Assembly (NCBI GenBank): GCA_911728435.2
Contig: OU452200.1
Coordinates: 558,001-622,000, forward strand
DNA: 64,000 nucleotides
Direction: 5' to 3'
DNA from: Apoderus coryli
Lineage: Eukaryota > Arthropoda > Insecta > Coleoptera > Attelabidae
The notes beneath the pieces were generated by a model. That model had not been told where the DNA came from. It saw nothing but the letters and a program-made list of their open reading frames with translations, and did not search any database. Both the position numbers and the translations under genes were made by a program. Below are positions 21,355-33,749 of this stretch, one piece after another. The number at the start of each line of letters is the position of its first letter. The first letter of the stretch is position 1.

Positions 21355-24300
21355 TACGCAATCCGCGTAGGACAAATACTTTTTAAATTAACTCCAGAAC
21401 AAATACTTTCATTAATATTTTATAAGAAACAAAAACATTAAAACATAAAATTATACGCAATTCGCGTAGGACAAATACTTTTTAAATTAACTGCAGAACA
21501 AATACTTTCATTAATATTTTATAAGAGACAAAAAACAGTCAAAAATAAAATTATACGCAATCCGCGTATGACAAATACTTTTTAAATTAACTCCAGAACC
21601 AATCGTTTCATTAATATTTTATAAGAGATAAAAAAACATTCAAAAATAAAATTATACGCAATCCGCGTAGGACAAATACTTTTTAAATTAACTGCAGAAC
21701 AAATACTTTCAGTAATATTTTATAAGAGACAAAAAACATTCAAAAATAAAATTATTATACGCAATTCACGTAGGACAAATAGGTACTTTTTAAATTAACT
21801 CCAGAACAAATCCTTTCATTAATATTTTATAAGAGACAAAAAACAGTCAAAAATAAAATTATACGCAATCCGCGTAGGACAAATACTTTTTAAATTAACT
21901 GCATAACAAATCATTTTATAAGAGACAAAAAACATTCAAAAATAAAATTATATGCAATCCACGTAGGACAAATAGGTACTTTTTAAATTAACTCCAGAAC
22001 AAATCCTTTCATTAATATTTTATAAGAGACAAAAAACATTCAAAAATAAAATTATATGCAATCCGCGTAGGACAAATAGGTACTTTTTAAATTAACTCCA
22101 GAACAAATCCTTTCATTAATATTTTATAAGAGACAAAAAACATTCAAAAATAAAATTATATGCAATCCGCGTAGGACAAATAGGTACTTTTTAAATTAAC
22201 TCCAGAACAAATCCTTTCATTAATATTTTATAAGAGACAAAAAACATTCAAAAATAAAATTATATGCAATCCGCGTAGGACAAATAGGTACTTTTTAAAT
22301 TAACTCCAGAACAAACCCTTTCATTAATATTTTATAAGAGACAAAAAACATTCAAAAATAAAATTATATGCAATCCGCGTAGGACAAATAGGTACTTTTT
22401 AAATTAACTCCAGAACAAATCCTTTGATTAATATTTTATAAGAGACAAAAAAACATTCAAAAATAAAATTATACTCAATCCGCATAGGACAAATACTTTT
22501 TAAATTAACTCCAGAACAAATCGTTTCATTAATATTTTATAAGAGACAAAAACATTAAAAAATAAAATTATACGCAATTCGCGTAGGACAAATATTTTTT
22601 AAATTAACTGCAGAACAAATACTTTCATTAATATTTTATAAGAGACAAAAAACAGTCAAAAATAAAATTATACGCAATCCGCGTAGGACAAATACTTTTT
22701 AAATTAACTCCAGAACCAATCGTTTCATTAATATTTTATAAGAGATAAAAAAACATTCAAAAATAAAATTATACGCAATCCGCGTAGGACAAATACTTTT
22801 TAAATTAACTGCAGAACAAATACTTTCAGTAATATTTTATAAGAGACAAAAAACATTCAAAAATAAAATTATACGCAATCCGCGTAGGACAAATACTTTT
22901 TAAATTAACTGCAGAACAAATACTTTCATTAATATTTTATAAGAGACAAAAAACAGTCAAAAATAAAATTATACGCAATCCGCGTACGACAAATACTTTT
23001 TAAATTAACTCCAGAACCAATCGTTTCATTAATATTTTATAAGAGATAAAAAAACATTCAAAAATAAAATTATACGCAATCCGCGTAGGACAAATACTTT
23101 TTAAATCAACTCCTGAACAAATCGTTTCATTAATATTTTATAAGAGACAAAAAACATTCAAAAATAAAATTATACGCGTAGGACAAATACTTTTTAAATT
23201 AACTCCAGAACAAATCCTTTGATTAATATTTTATAAGAGATAAAAAACATTCAAAAATAAAATTATACGCGTAGGACAAATACTTTTTAAATGAACTCCA
23301 GAACAAATCCTTTGACTAATATTTTATAAGAGACAAAAAAACATTCAAAAATAAAATTATACTCAATCCGCATAGGACAAATACTTTTTAAATTAACTCC
23401 AGAACAACTCCTTTCATTAATATTTTATAAGAGACAAAAAACATTCAAAAATAAAATTATAAGAAATCCGCGTAGGACAAATACTTTTTAAATTAACTCG
23501 AGAACAAATCCTTTCATTAATATTTTATAAGAGACAAAAAACATTCAAAAATAAAATTATACGCGTAGGACAAATACTTTTTAAATGAACTCCAGAACAA
23601 ATCCTTTGATTAATATTTTATAAGAGACAAAAAAACATTCAAAAATAAAATTATACTCAATCCGCATAGGACAAATACTTTTTAAATTAACTCCAGAACA
23701 ACTCCTTTCATTAATATTTTATAAGAGACAAAAAACATTCAAAAATAAAATTATAAGAAATCCGCGTAGGACAAATACTTTTTAAATTAACTCGAGAACA
23801 AATCCTTTCATTAATATTTTATAAGAGACAAAAAACATTCAAAAATAAAATTATACGCGTAGGACAAATACTTTTTAAATTAACTCCAGAACAAATCCTT
23901 TGATTAATATTTTATAAGAGACAAAAAAACATTCAAAAATAAAATTATACTCAATCCACATAGGACAAATACTTTTTAAATTAACTCCAGAACAACTCCT
24001 TTCATTAATATTTTATAAGAGACAAAAAACATTCAAAAATAAAATTATAAGAAATCCGCGTAGGACAAATACTTTTTAAATTAACTCGAGAACAAATCCT
24101 TTCATTAATATTTTATAAGAGACAAAAAACATTCAAAAATAAAATTATACGCGTAGGACAAATACTTTTTAAATTAACTCCAGAACAAATCCTTTGATTA
24201 ATATTTTATAAGAGACAAAAAAACATTCAAAAATAAAATTATACTCAATCCGCATAGGACAAATACTTTTTAAATTAACTCCAGAACAACTCCTTTCATT

Positions 24301-25503
24301 AATATTTTATAAGAGACAAAAAACATTCAAAAATAAAATTATAAGAAATCCGCGTAGGACAAATACTTTTTAAATTAACTCGAGAACAAATCCTTTCATT
24401 AATATTTTATAAGAGACAAAAAACATTCAAAAATAAAATTATACGCGTAGGACAAATACTTTTTAAATTAACTCCAGAACAAATCCTTTGATTAATATTT
24501 TATAAGAGACAAAAAAACATTCAAAAATAAAATTATACTCAATCCGCATAGGACAAATACTTTTTAAATTAACTCCAGAACAACTCCTTTCATTAATATT
24601 TTATAAGAGACAAAAAACATTCAAAAATAAAATTATAAGAAATCCGCGTAGGACAAATACTTTTTAAATTAACTCGAGAACAAATCGTTTCATTAATATT
24701 TTATAAGAGACAAAAAACATTCAAAAATAAAATTATACGCGTAGGACAAATACTTTTTAAATGAACTCCAGAACAAATCCTTTGATTAATATTTTATAAG
24801 AGACAAAAAAACATTCAAAAATAAAATTATACTCAATCCGCATAGGACAAATACTTTTTAAATTAACTCCAGAACAACTCCTTTCATTAATATTTTATAA
24901 GAGACAAAAAACATTCAAAAATAAAATTATAAGAAATCCGCGTAGGACAAATACTTTTTAAATTAACTCGAGAACAAATCCTTTCATTAATATTTTATAA
25001 GAGACAAAAAACATTCAAAAATAAAATTATACGCGTAGGACAAATACTTTTTAAATTAACTCCAGAACAAATCCTTTGATTAATATTTTATAAGAGACAA
25101 AAAAACATTCAAAAATAAAATTATACTCAATCCACATAGGACAAATACTTTTTAAATTAACTCCAGAACAACTCCTTTCATTAATATTTTATAAGAGACA
25201 AAAAACATTCAAAAATAAAATTATACGCGTAGGACAAATACTTTTTAAATTAACTCCAGAACAAATCCTTTGATTAATATTTTATAAGAGACAAAAAAAC
25301 ATTCAAAAATAAAATTATAAGAAATCCGCGTAGGACAAATACTTTTTAAATTAACTCGAGAACAAATCCTTTCATTAATATTTTATAAGAGACAAAAAAC
25401 ATTCAAAAATAAAATTATACGCGTAGGACAAATACTTTTTAAATTAACTCCAGAACAAATCGTTTCATTAATATTTTGTAAGAGACAAAAAATATTTAAG
25501 AAT
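21355..25503 (+). repeat. Satellite array, ~41 monomers of ~94-104 bp
   Basis: The monomer runs roughly TACGCAATCCGCGTAGGAC, AAATACTTTTTAAATTAACT, CCAGAACAAATCC, TTTCATTAATATTTTATAAG, AGACAAAAAACATTC, AAAAATAAAATTA. It is AT-rich with one short CpG-containing core. Subregions differ: 21951-22470 has five 104-bp units with an extra AGGTACT; a dimer of ~201 bp (CTGCAG type then CCAGAACCAATCG type) recurs at 21454, 22571 and 22872; 23361 onward is a trimeric higher-order repeat. Edges are clean against unique sequence. No coding potential. Confidence 0.97.
23361..25124 (+). repeat. 294-bp trimeric higher-order repeat, 6 full copies
   Basis: ACTCAATCC-type units start at 23361, 23655, 23949, 24243, 24537, 24831 and 25125, exactly 294 bp apart each time. 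Within one period the three monomers are 100, 100 and 94 bp, starting ACTCAATCCGCATAGG, AAGAAATCCGCGTAGG and ACGCGTAGG. After 25125 the order is disturbed. Confidence 0.95.
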
Positions 25504-26984
25504 AATCGGTCAACTGAAATTGAAGTTGGGAAGTCCATTGGTGCATATACTATTTTTATTAATTAACACTCGTTTGTTGTTTTGTGTCCTTTAAAAGATG
25601 AGGTTCTTCATGTTGAAGCAATGTACCAAATTTTAAGATATTATGCAATATATGGTTTAACGCATTGACTTCATTTTTCCGAACACATTAAGACTGCCTT
25701 AAGAATCTCTGTTTTAAATACTAAATTCAATTTCTCAAATATTCATAATTCTTTCAGATCACCACCGCACGTCCTTTAAAAAGAATTTCTTTTCCTGTGT
25801 TCATTCAATCTCGTTTTATTGTTTTCGTGTTTTTTTAACTGGAATCCAATAATTGTAATCTCGGATATGTTCGTCGCCTCCCCAATGTCGTAAAATAGCT
25901 TTTTGGATGAAACTTCAATTATAGCTGGTCCAAGAAATACTTTTTTTCTTACTTGTTTTTAGTTTTATTATGTCAGCTTTTGTAACAACGTCGCATTAAG
26001 AAAGGAAACACAGGAAATTCTGTATACGGAACTGATAAGAAAAGGAAAAATGGTAAATTTTTTGTACAAATTTATTGCTTGAAAAATAATTATTCAACAA
26101 AAATTACATGCTTGTTTCGATGCAATTTTGCCACGATGATCTTATGTGATGAGAAATTATGTTTGTGCAGAGATGTGGAGTTAAGTTTTTAGATGGCTTC
26201 TAAAATGGTAAAGCAAAACGAATTCTGGAAAGCTTTGATCTGCAAATTCTGAACTTTTGTTTCTCTTGACATATTGCAATCTCTGCCTTGAAATCTTTTA
26301 TTGTGTTATGCATTAGTTCAAAGAAATTAAAAATTAAATGAAAAAAATTGATAAAACTCCATATAAGTAAAAAGACGTTATAAAACCTTAAACTGTAATT
26401 CATTAGGAAAATCCACTCATAAAAGCAACATAATGCGGTAATAAATTTCAAACACAATAAGAACTTTGTAACTCTTCTATTAACTCTCTCTGCTTTGAGG
26501 TTTTGTATAGCCTCCAGCCAATACACTTGATTGAGTTGTTTCAGCTGAAAACCTCCTTATGCATACGTTATTATCTTAATAATAGTAATAATACAACTAC
26601 CTATACCTCTGCGCCTCCATTGAAACTTGATGTTATAACGACCTCATTAAGGGTTCTCTTTGTTTGGGTGACATTACATCTCATTAATAACTAATTGGTA
26701 AGGAAGCACAGGACCAGACTTGATAATTTCGATAAGCGTCTTTAGACACGAAATAAGGTACCTTTCTTGATCGAAGTATGCTTAGTTACGGTTTCTATTA
26801 TGCATTTGGGTTGGCACAAATATAACTTAATTTATGTGACTTTGTTGCTTGTTGTAGGTCGTGCTTTTGTTTAGTAACAATAATAATAATAATAAATGAA
26901 TTTATTGGCATAATTTGAGTATGCGCAACACATATATAGCTAAAACGTCAAGATCAGGGGCGTATAGTGAAATTAATATACTTC
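25504..26984. other. Intergenic, no gene recognised
   Basis: AT-rich. A 108-codon minus frame (26200-26526) has two hydrophobic stretches but no known family pattern or splice support. An (AAT)n microsatellite sits at about 26879-26896. GGGGCGTA near 26957 may be a worn TE end. Confidence 0.45.
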
Positions 26985-27400
26985 GGCTTAGTCCAGTTTA
27001 CCTTAGCATATGGAATCATATTTTGGGGAGGAGCCGGTGGATCAACTAGAGTATTCAGGGCCCAAAAAAGGTTATAAGAGCAATACAAAAAATTCCTCAG
27101 ACAGCATCATGTAGTAAACATTTTGTGAAATTGAAAATAATGACTTTTCCTTGCATCTACATGTACGCACTCATAATTCATATAAAAAAACAAGTGAATT
27201 GTTGCTTAAAAGAGAAGATGTTCACAATTATGGCACTAGAAACAAAAATAACGTGGTTTTGCCATTTTCTAGACAAAGTATTGGTCAGAAAAATCCTAAC
27301 TATATCGGCGTAAAGTGTTATAATAAGATTCTGGAAATTAACAAATATAAGATCCTAACGGATTCGCGTGTTGGCTCTCAACCAGTGCACATCGTAGTAC
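26985..27400 (+). mobile_element. Jockey-type LINE C-terminal fragment
   Basis: Plus strand, with frame shifts: LAYGIIFWGGAGGSTRVF, RAQKRVIRAIQKIP, IMTFPCIYMYALIIHIKKQ, then VHNYGTRNKNNVVLPFSRQ and CYNKILEINKYK. The YGIIFWG...RVFRxQKRxIR and NYGTRNK...LP blocks are the standard post-RT region of beetle-type Jockey LINEs. Broken by at least two frameshifts. Confidence 0.85.
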
Positions 27401-27654
27401 CTATAACTTGTGCTGCGAGAACTGCGAGTATACCTTTTTTATCAGTTGTACCTATAGTGCTAGTTTAAACGCGATAAATAAATAATTTATTTTAACCGTA
27501 TATAAATTTATCAAAGTAATAACAGATCTACAGCAATCTGCTCTTGACTACAAAGGCAGACCTAGTGTAGGAAAATTAGCCGGAAACAATATGGATAATT
27601 CACAACCAACCACACAAAACACCACTTCATACTCAACAGCAGCAAGGTCAGTAC

Positions 27655-28145
27655 CTTAACCTATCTTTCATGCCGAAGATTCAAGCTATTGTGCTTCACA
27701 CCGAAGATGGCTTGAAGTTGTTTGATTACGTAAAAGCCGTTGGTGATATAATTGGCGCCAAAAACATATCATTTGCCTCAAGAATATCAAATAACAGGAT
27801 ATGCATTTATCTAAACAAAACTGACTGGGTAAATTAATTAACTACAACACATCCCACCATAACAATCGGCGACATCAAGCTAAATATTCGAAGACTAGTA
27901 TTTCCCACCAAACGTATAGTTATATCAAACATATGTCCAACTCGTGTGGGATGAGTTGGCTGAAAATGCGCTAAAAGATCCTAACATTTAGGCGATTTAA
28001 GCTGGAGTTGAGAAATTATTTTGTGGATAAATGTTTTTATTCTGTGGATGAATTTTTGAACTATACAAAGGATTAATATGTATCTATTAGTTATTATGTT
28101 TGACAATCCCATAATGTAACATGTTGTATTGTTATCATTCGGTGG
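27655..28145 (+). mobile_element. LINE ORF1 scrap joined to a LINE 3' end
   Basis: At 27660-27940 the frame reads KIQAIVLHTEDGLKLFDYV, KAVGDIIGAKNISFASRISN, NRICIYLNKTDW, and later GDIKLNIRRLVFPTKRIVI. I recognise this as the gag-like ORF1 N-terminal region that accompanies Jockey-type LINEs in insects. From about 27975 a different LINE tail follows, FKLELRNYFVDKCFYSVDEF with a stop near 28075. Internal deletion between ORF1 and the ORF2 end is the simplest reading. Confidence 0.65.
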
Positions 28146-28277
28146 AACTAAGAAATAAATATCAAAAAATAAATATCTCGTAGTTTAACTTTGCAAGCGT
28201 TTCATTATGCTGTTCATATCAAACTAGAATCATTAATCGGTCTGGTTAACCAGCTTAGGGTTCACAAGCAAAATCCC

Positions 28278-28330
28278 TGAGTTGGAGTAATTCATACTTG
28301 TTAGCGAGTGAATTTTGATGATGATGAATA
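28278..28330 (+). repeat. Short dispersed repeat, copy A
   Basis: GAGTTGGAGTAATTCATACT TGTTAGCGAGTGAAT then TGATGATGATGAATA. The same sequence with few changes is at 50424-50476. The ATTCAT...ATGAAT ends can pair. Confidence 0.7.
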
Positions 28331-29239
28331 TAACTATATAACTATAAACGATTTATTGAGAAATTTTGCCAATACCACATGATATGCAATTTTTGATTGA
28401 TAATTATTTCAGCCAGCATTTGATGCAAGGCAGGAGTTTAAACATCACTCCCACCTCCCCTTGTCTTTGTGTTGTATTTAAATAGTAACACAGGGGGGTT
28501 GTTTTAGCGGTTAGTTATTTATCGGTGCAAGAGTGGGTGGAGTAGGTATCGAAATAAATTGCGATATATGCCACCGAAAGTAAAATAAAATAGCAAAGCA
28601 ATAACGGATGTGCCACAAAAACAGACCAAATGTGCCGTTGTTGTTCGTATTGATATATTTATTGTAATGGTGTGTATAGTGATTTCACCATAAATTTTAT
28701 TGTTTGCCACCGTCGATTTTCCTATATTTTGTATATATGTAGGTATGTATATTCGAATAGATGCTCTATCTATAGCTATTTTTCGATTTTAGGAAATATA
28801 TGCGAGAATGTATTACTTTCTATTTGTGTCTTCTTTGTAGCTTTTTATTCACGATTTATATCAATTTATGGTATGGAGCGCAAAACTCGTAAGAAAATAC
28901 GACGCGACAGCAAATGCTTGACGTGGGGATGTTAATTTTAAATATTGCCATGTATTTCTTGGTCTAAGGGCATTTGCAGAAATCGATTCAGTAGTTTGTT
29001 GACAGTTAGAGTTTTCAGACAGTTAATTTGTAAAAAAATAGATGTTACTCGTGAAGGTTTCTGTTAAATTATTCATCATCATGTTGACCATAATCACCTG
29101 ATTTATCACCTTTGATTCCCAAACGTAACATACAAAAGGCTTGCAGTGCCATTTTCATCACCAGACAAGCGGCATGATAAAGACAAATATTTTGAAAATC
29201 AATAAAATAGATTTTGCAAAAATATTAAATCAAAGAAAA
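28331..29239. other. Intergenic, nothing recognised
   Basis: AT-rich; no TE protein motif or structured repeat seen. Small frames at 28.5-28.9 kb are taken as chance. Confidence 0.4.
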
Positions 29240-29575
29240 TCTAGAAGAGTGCAGAAAATGTTAAACATTTGGGAGGCGTCGAATTTCAGGTGTAACTATT
29301 ATTGATAGTGGACTCAAATCTTCACAGCCCATAACAAGTAAAATACAGATAGGTTTCGCTAACATAAAGAATATTTACGCTGTCAGACTTCTTCTCTCTG
29401 TTGACTTGAAAAAGTTGTTGTGCGAGTCGTTATTGTTATCACGCATGAATTTCTGTGATTATGTGGATGCTCCCTGCCTTTCGAAGTTGGATTCTGGACT
29501 TCATTTTTGGTATAATAAAATACGACCGAATCTCTTACCTTTAAGTTTTTCGAGAAAAAACAAGTATGCCTTTTT
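29240..29575 (+). mobile_element. Jockey-type LINE fragment
   Basis: Plus strand: GVTIIDSGLKSSQPITSKIQ, IGFANIKNIYAVRLLLS, VDLKKLLCESLLLSRMNFCD, YVDAPCLSKLDSGL. This is the region after the YADD box (LG-xID-xL ... KxLCESLxLSxxNYCD) of Jockey LINEs. Both ends are truncated and the first Gly of the usual LGV is degraded. Confidence 0.78.
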
Positions 29576-31220
29576 TATGTAGAAAACTTTATTTTATCAC
29601 ATTTTTTACACAAATTGAGTAAAAGTCTCAAGAAAAAAAAAGTTAGGTTATAATTAAGGCAAGGGTACCCCATCTTTTTTTATTCCATTTCATGTCAGTT
29701 TACAACATTTAACTTGGTGAATAAATATGCTATATTTGATTCGAAAATATTTCAAAAAAATCGTCCTCAGGCAGCGCAGCATCTTTGTAAATAAGAACTT
29801 TTCGCAAAAATTAGAATTTAGGTTGTTTTCATGATTACGGCCCCAATTCGGTAACAAATTTTGACCACCTATTTTAGAAATACTTTGTATAATGAAATTG
29901 ATCCTGATTTTAAAGTTTTAAAATTGTTTTCTCAGTAAGTTACAATCATTCATTCTAATGCTTTGTGATCGGTATTGTTAGGGTTTAGGAAACAGTTTAA
30001 TTTTATAATTATAGTCTAATTTGTATAATTATTATTTTCCGTAAATTATTATATTATTGAATACCTACTTTGATTGTTGCGGTTTTTGATTCTGTTTCTT
30101 AGTACAGCCATAGATAAACAAACATTATCTATGGTACAGCCAAAGATTAATGTACACATCTTTGGTGCAGCTAACCCATTGCATTTTAAATATTTTTTAG
30201 TAATTTTTTATGTATATATTATTGGGCAGGTACTTGATGAAAATTAGCTCTGCTGAGCTTGAACCTTTTTGGCATTTTTGTTTTACAGTAGGATTGTATC
30301 TTTTTAAAATAAGTTGTATCTTGACCAGGGGCGTAGTGATGCCGTTACGGGCCTGTGTTCCAAGCAATTTCCGGGCACACCCTCACCGCCACACCCATTG
30401 AAAAAGAAAGTACCAATATAAAAATCAAACAAAATTAACCAAGTTTAATGGTTCTAATGTGTCTACAAGACGGCACTTTCAAAATTAATGTCCCCCGTTT
30501 TGCCTTACAGCTGCCACCATCAATTTTGTTTTTTTTTTTTAAATTCGGGCCTGCATTTTTAATTTTGTTTTCTAAAATGGTTTGATCTAGAGGTAGAGGC
30601 TAAGCTAGAGATATATAGATCCTTTTTTCTGTTTGTGCTACCCTCGCGAGAGAATCTTAAATAGGGAGTACTGTACTAACCAAAGAAATTTGAAAATCAA
30701 GTCAAATAAATGTAAAAAAAATCCTAAAGTTTATAGGTATTTAATATAAACAACGCCTTCCAAAGAGAATCCTTTACTCACAGCTTAAGGTCGGCTCATG
30801 AAATCAGCGAAAGAGGTACAAGGATGTTCTTATTAACATGAGGAAGTCTAGCATAGATGTGCAGAGCAATTGAGGTCATCTTTCAAAGAAACTTCGAGGA
30901 ATTTTTATTGGAACCAAATATATGGGATAATCTTGTATTACATGAACATTTAGCTGTGTAAAAGTTTTGTTTCTTTTAATTTCAATGTCAACTTACACAC
31001 AACGTTTTAGCACAAGGTTTGGTGCGTTCTTCAGGTGTCTGGAATTTTCCTAAAACCAAACTACTACTACTAAAATCTATTATTACCATTTAAACCAAAA
31101 TTCATTTTTAAAAGAAGCAACAACACATCACGCTCTGCGAATGTTTCTGTTTTTTTGTTACATTGCCAAAAACGCCCCCTTGGATGAAAAAAACAGTCAA
31201 GCAACATAATCACTGATTTC
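29576..31220. other. Intergenic, few landmarks
   Basis: AT-rich. At 30101-30170 there are two stacked hairpins, each preceded by GTACAGC: CATAGATAA/TTATCTATG and CAAAGAT/ATCTTTG. CAGGGGCGTAG at 30326 resembles a hAT-type terminus, but no partner end was found. CTACTACTACTA occurs near 31060. Confidence 0.45.
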
Positions 31221-31527
31221 TGTATTGCAATATGTCTTACCCTGTATATTTTTATATTTATAGTACATATTATAAATATTATTAGATAATATTTATAATA
31301 GATTATGTAGTCTTGCTGTGTCATCAATAACTACGATTGACACAGTTTACCTAATCTAGTTTTAAGAATAATTAAGAGGAGAACCATTTTAGCTTTTGTA
31401 ATAACTACTAGCATTTGTAACGATATATCATAAAATATATACTTCCTAATTAGATATCCGAGTTAGTTTAATTTAAAATGTCCCCCGAATCTGGAGGTAT
31501 AACCCAATAATATACGGGGACACTACA
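31221..31527 (+). repeat. 5' LTR
   Basis: Starts TGTATTGCAATATGTC and ends GGGACACTACA. Contains TATATTTTTATATTTATAG and later CCCCCGAATCTGGAGGT. The 3' LTR has TGTAGTG at the start, the perfect complement of the end CACTACA, so the T here is a later change. Confidence 0.93.
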
Positions 31528-33438
31528 TGGCGATCCTGCCTCGGAACAATAGTTTTAGGAAATATTCAGAATTAGACGAGATGGTTTTGCAATCCAGCAA
31601 GAAGCAGACCCTATAGGCTTCAAGTAAAGCTTCTTTAAAATAGGAGTTAGATGCTGCAACAAAATGGACAATCAAAATAGAACATGTAATATAAAACTGT
31701 AATCATGGATCCGAAAAAGGAAAGAAAATATAATGGAGAGTAAATATCAATGGTTAAATTACGGTATGTTGTTTTGTTTTAAATATACGCGTTGAAGACA
31801 TTTCATAATAGTAGGTGTTTAAAAATAATAAAAACAAATAAACATTGATGTTACTTAAATAATAGAATTTTTCAAATTACTTTAGAATTTAGGGCAAGGT
31901 TACAAATATTTTGATTAAATTGTTTTGAATGAATTTTATTTATTTTAGTAAAACAAAAAAAAAAAAAAGAATGGGATGTACGTATATAATTAAGTATATT
32001 ATTTTTTACGTTTATAAGAATATTTTTCATAGATTTATATGTATTTTTATAATTGTCTTATTCAAGGGAATGTTTTACCAATTATACCTATATTTCTTAT
32101 GGCTTAATTCGGAAATTCATTTGCAATTACCTAGAAATTTTAGTAATTTAAATTCTTAAATATTGTTTATTTTATACTGCATTCATTAATTTTATTAATT
32201 TTTTTTTCGAATTCTGTTGGATATGTTCATACTTGAAGTGTTAAGATATACTTAATTACTTTATATTTTGTGCTACGTATTTTTTTTTTGACAACTTATC
32301 TTTATTCATATCTGTATTCTCTAAACTTATTAAAACCGGATGATGACGTTATTATTATAAAAAATATTTAGTGAAATATCAATACTAAATTTTAAAGATC
32401 CAAGTTCAACAAATGAAAGTAAAATGTCAAAACTTGAAATAAATAATATAAACAATTTCTTTAAGTTACCATCAGCAAGAGTTATAATAATGCCCGCAGA
32501 TCTTAGAATATCATCGGGAATATAACACAAGTTAATTAAAAATCAGTATTTTCGATCATTAATGGCAATAAATCTTTAGAGAATATAATTGTCTAAGCTC
32601 AAAGCATGGCTGATGATCCTAATATTGAAGAAGTTGAATTAAAATTGAATAAATATGAAGTTATAAATTGAAAGTATTGTTTCAAATATAAAGGTGAAAT
32701 AGAGTATCATGATTAATTAATGGCAACTATTCCTCAGGGAATGCATTGTCTAAGCTACGAAATTTAGCTTGTAATCATAATATTCAGAGAGAGAGAGAGA
32801 GAGAAGTAATTAGAAGAAGTTGCTGACAGGAATTTAAAGAAACTAAATATCATATAAATTGTAATTATAAGAATCCTCAAGTTGTTGAAAATAACTTAAT
32901 AAAAACGTCAAATTCGAAATAACGTATAATACACGAAAATATTAAAATTTAAAATATCGACTGTATATCCTCAAATACATAGTATCTCTATAGCCTTTTA
33001 GTTTATTATTTTGATTGACATCATAGAAGGTATACAAATATTATTGCAATCGATTGGTATCTACATTCTTATATTTATTATTATAAAATTTATTATAAGT
33101 AATATATGTTTCGATTTATAATTAAATAACGAGTAAACATAAAATAAAAGTGCACCTAACTGAAAAAAAAAACAGTTACATAATTTGGGTAACAAATATT
33201 AAGTGATTTAGTGTTTGAGTAATTAAAGAAGATATTTCAATTTTACGTATTTTAAGTTTATATAAGATCATTACTAAGTAGATCGTATTATTATGATATT
33301 ATTTTGAAGACATATTTCACTATTTTTTTTTCAAGCCAACATTTTAATTTTTCAAATAAAAACCTACCCAACTAGTTTAGAGCAAAGAATGTACCTAATT
33401 CCTGGCCAAATTAAGTCCATTCCCTTAAAGGAGGGTGA

Positions 33439-33745
33439 TGTAGTGCAATATGTCTTACCCTGTATATTTTTATATTTATAGTACATATTATAAATATTAT
33501 TAGATAATATTTATAATAGATTATGTAGTCTTGCTGTGTCATCAATAACTACGATTGACACAGTTTACCTAATCTAGTTTTAAGAATAATTAAGAAGAGA
33601 ACCATTTTAGCTTTAGTAATAACTACTAGCATTTGTAACGATATATCATAAAATATATACTTCCTAATTAGATATCCGAGTTAGTTTAATTTAAAATGTC
33701 CCCCGAATCTGGAGGTGTAACCCAATAATATACGGGGACACTACA
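33439..33745 (+). repeat. 3' LTR
   Basis: Same length as the 5' LTR and nearly identical. Starts TGTAGTGCAATATGTC right after the polypurine tract and ends GGGACACTACA before TTTC. Confidence 0.93.
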
Positions 33746-33749
33746 TTTC

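Larger units (their letters stand above)
31221..33745 (+). mobile_element. Young non-autonomous LTR retrotransposon (2.5 kb)
   Basis: Two 307-bp direct repeats (31221-31527 and 33439-33745) bound a 1.9-kb interior. Ends are TGTA(T/G)TG...CACTACA. The flanks TTTC (31217-31220 and 33746-33749) are a 4-bp target duplication. Just inside the 5' LTR is TGGCGATCCTGCC, a primer-binding-site candidate since it begins TGG; just before the 3' LTR is AAAGGAGGGTGA, a polypurine tract. Orientation is therefore +. The interior has no gag, protease, RT or integrase motif and no long frame, so it depends on another element. It has a (GA)n run at 32784-32804 and two diverged internal duplicates. About four differences between the LTRs suggest a recent insertion. 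Confidence 0.92.

Noticed and set aside
21355..25503. CRISPR-like regular spacing
   Set aside because: There are no unique spacers; the whole ~100-bp unit repeats. It is a eukaryotic satellite.
26200..26526. 108-codon minus frame with two hydrophobic stretches, possibly a receptor exon
   Set aside because: No family motif, no plausible splice partner; surrounding DNA equally AT-rich.
30326..30410. hAT terminus at CAGGGGCGTAG
   Set aside because: No matching opposite end and no transposase nearby; too weak to annotate.
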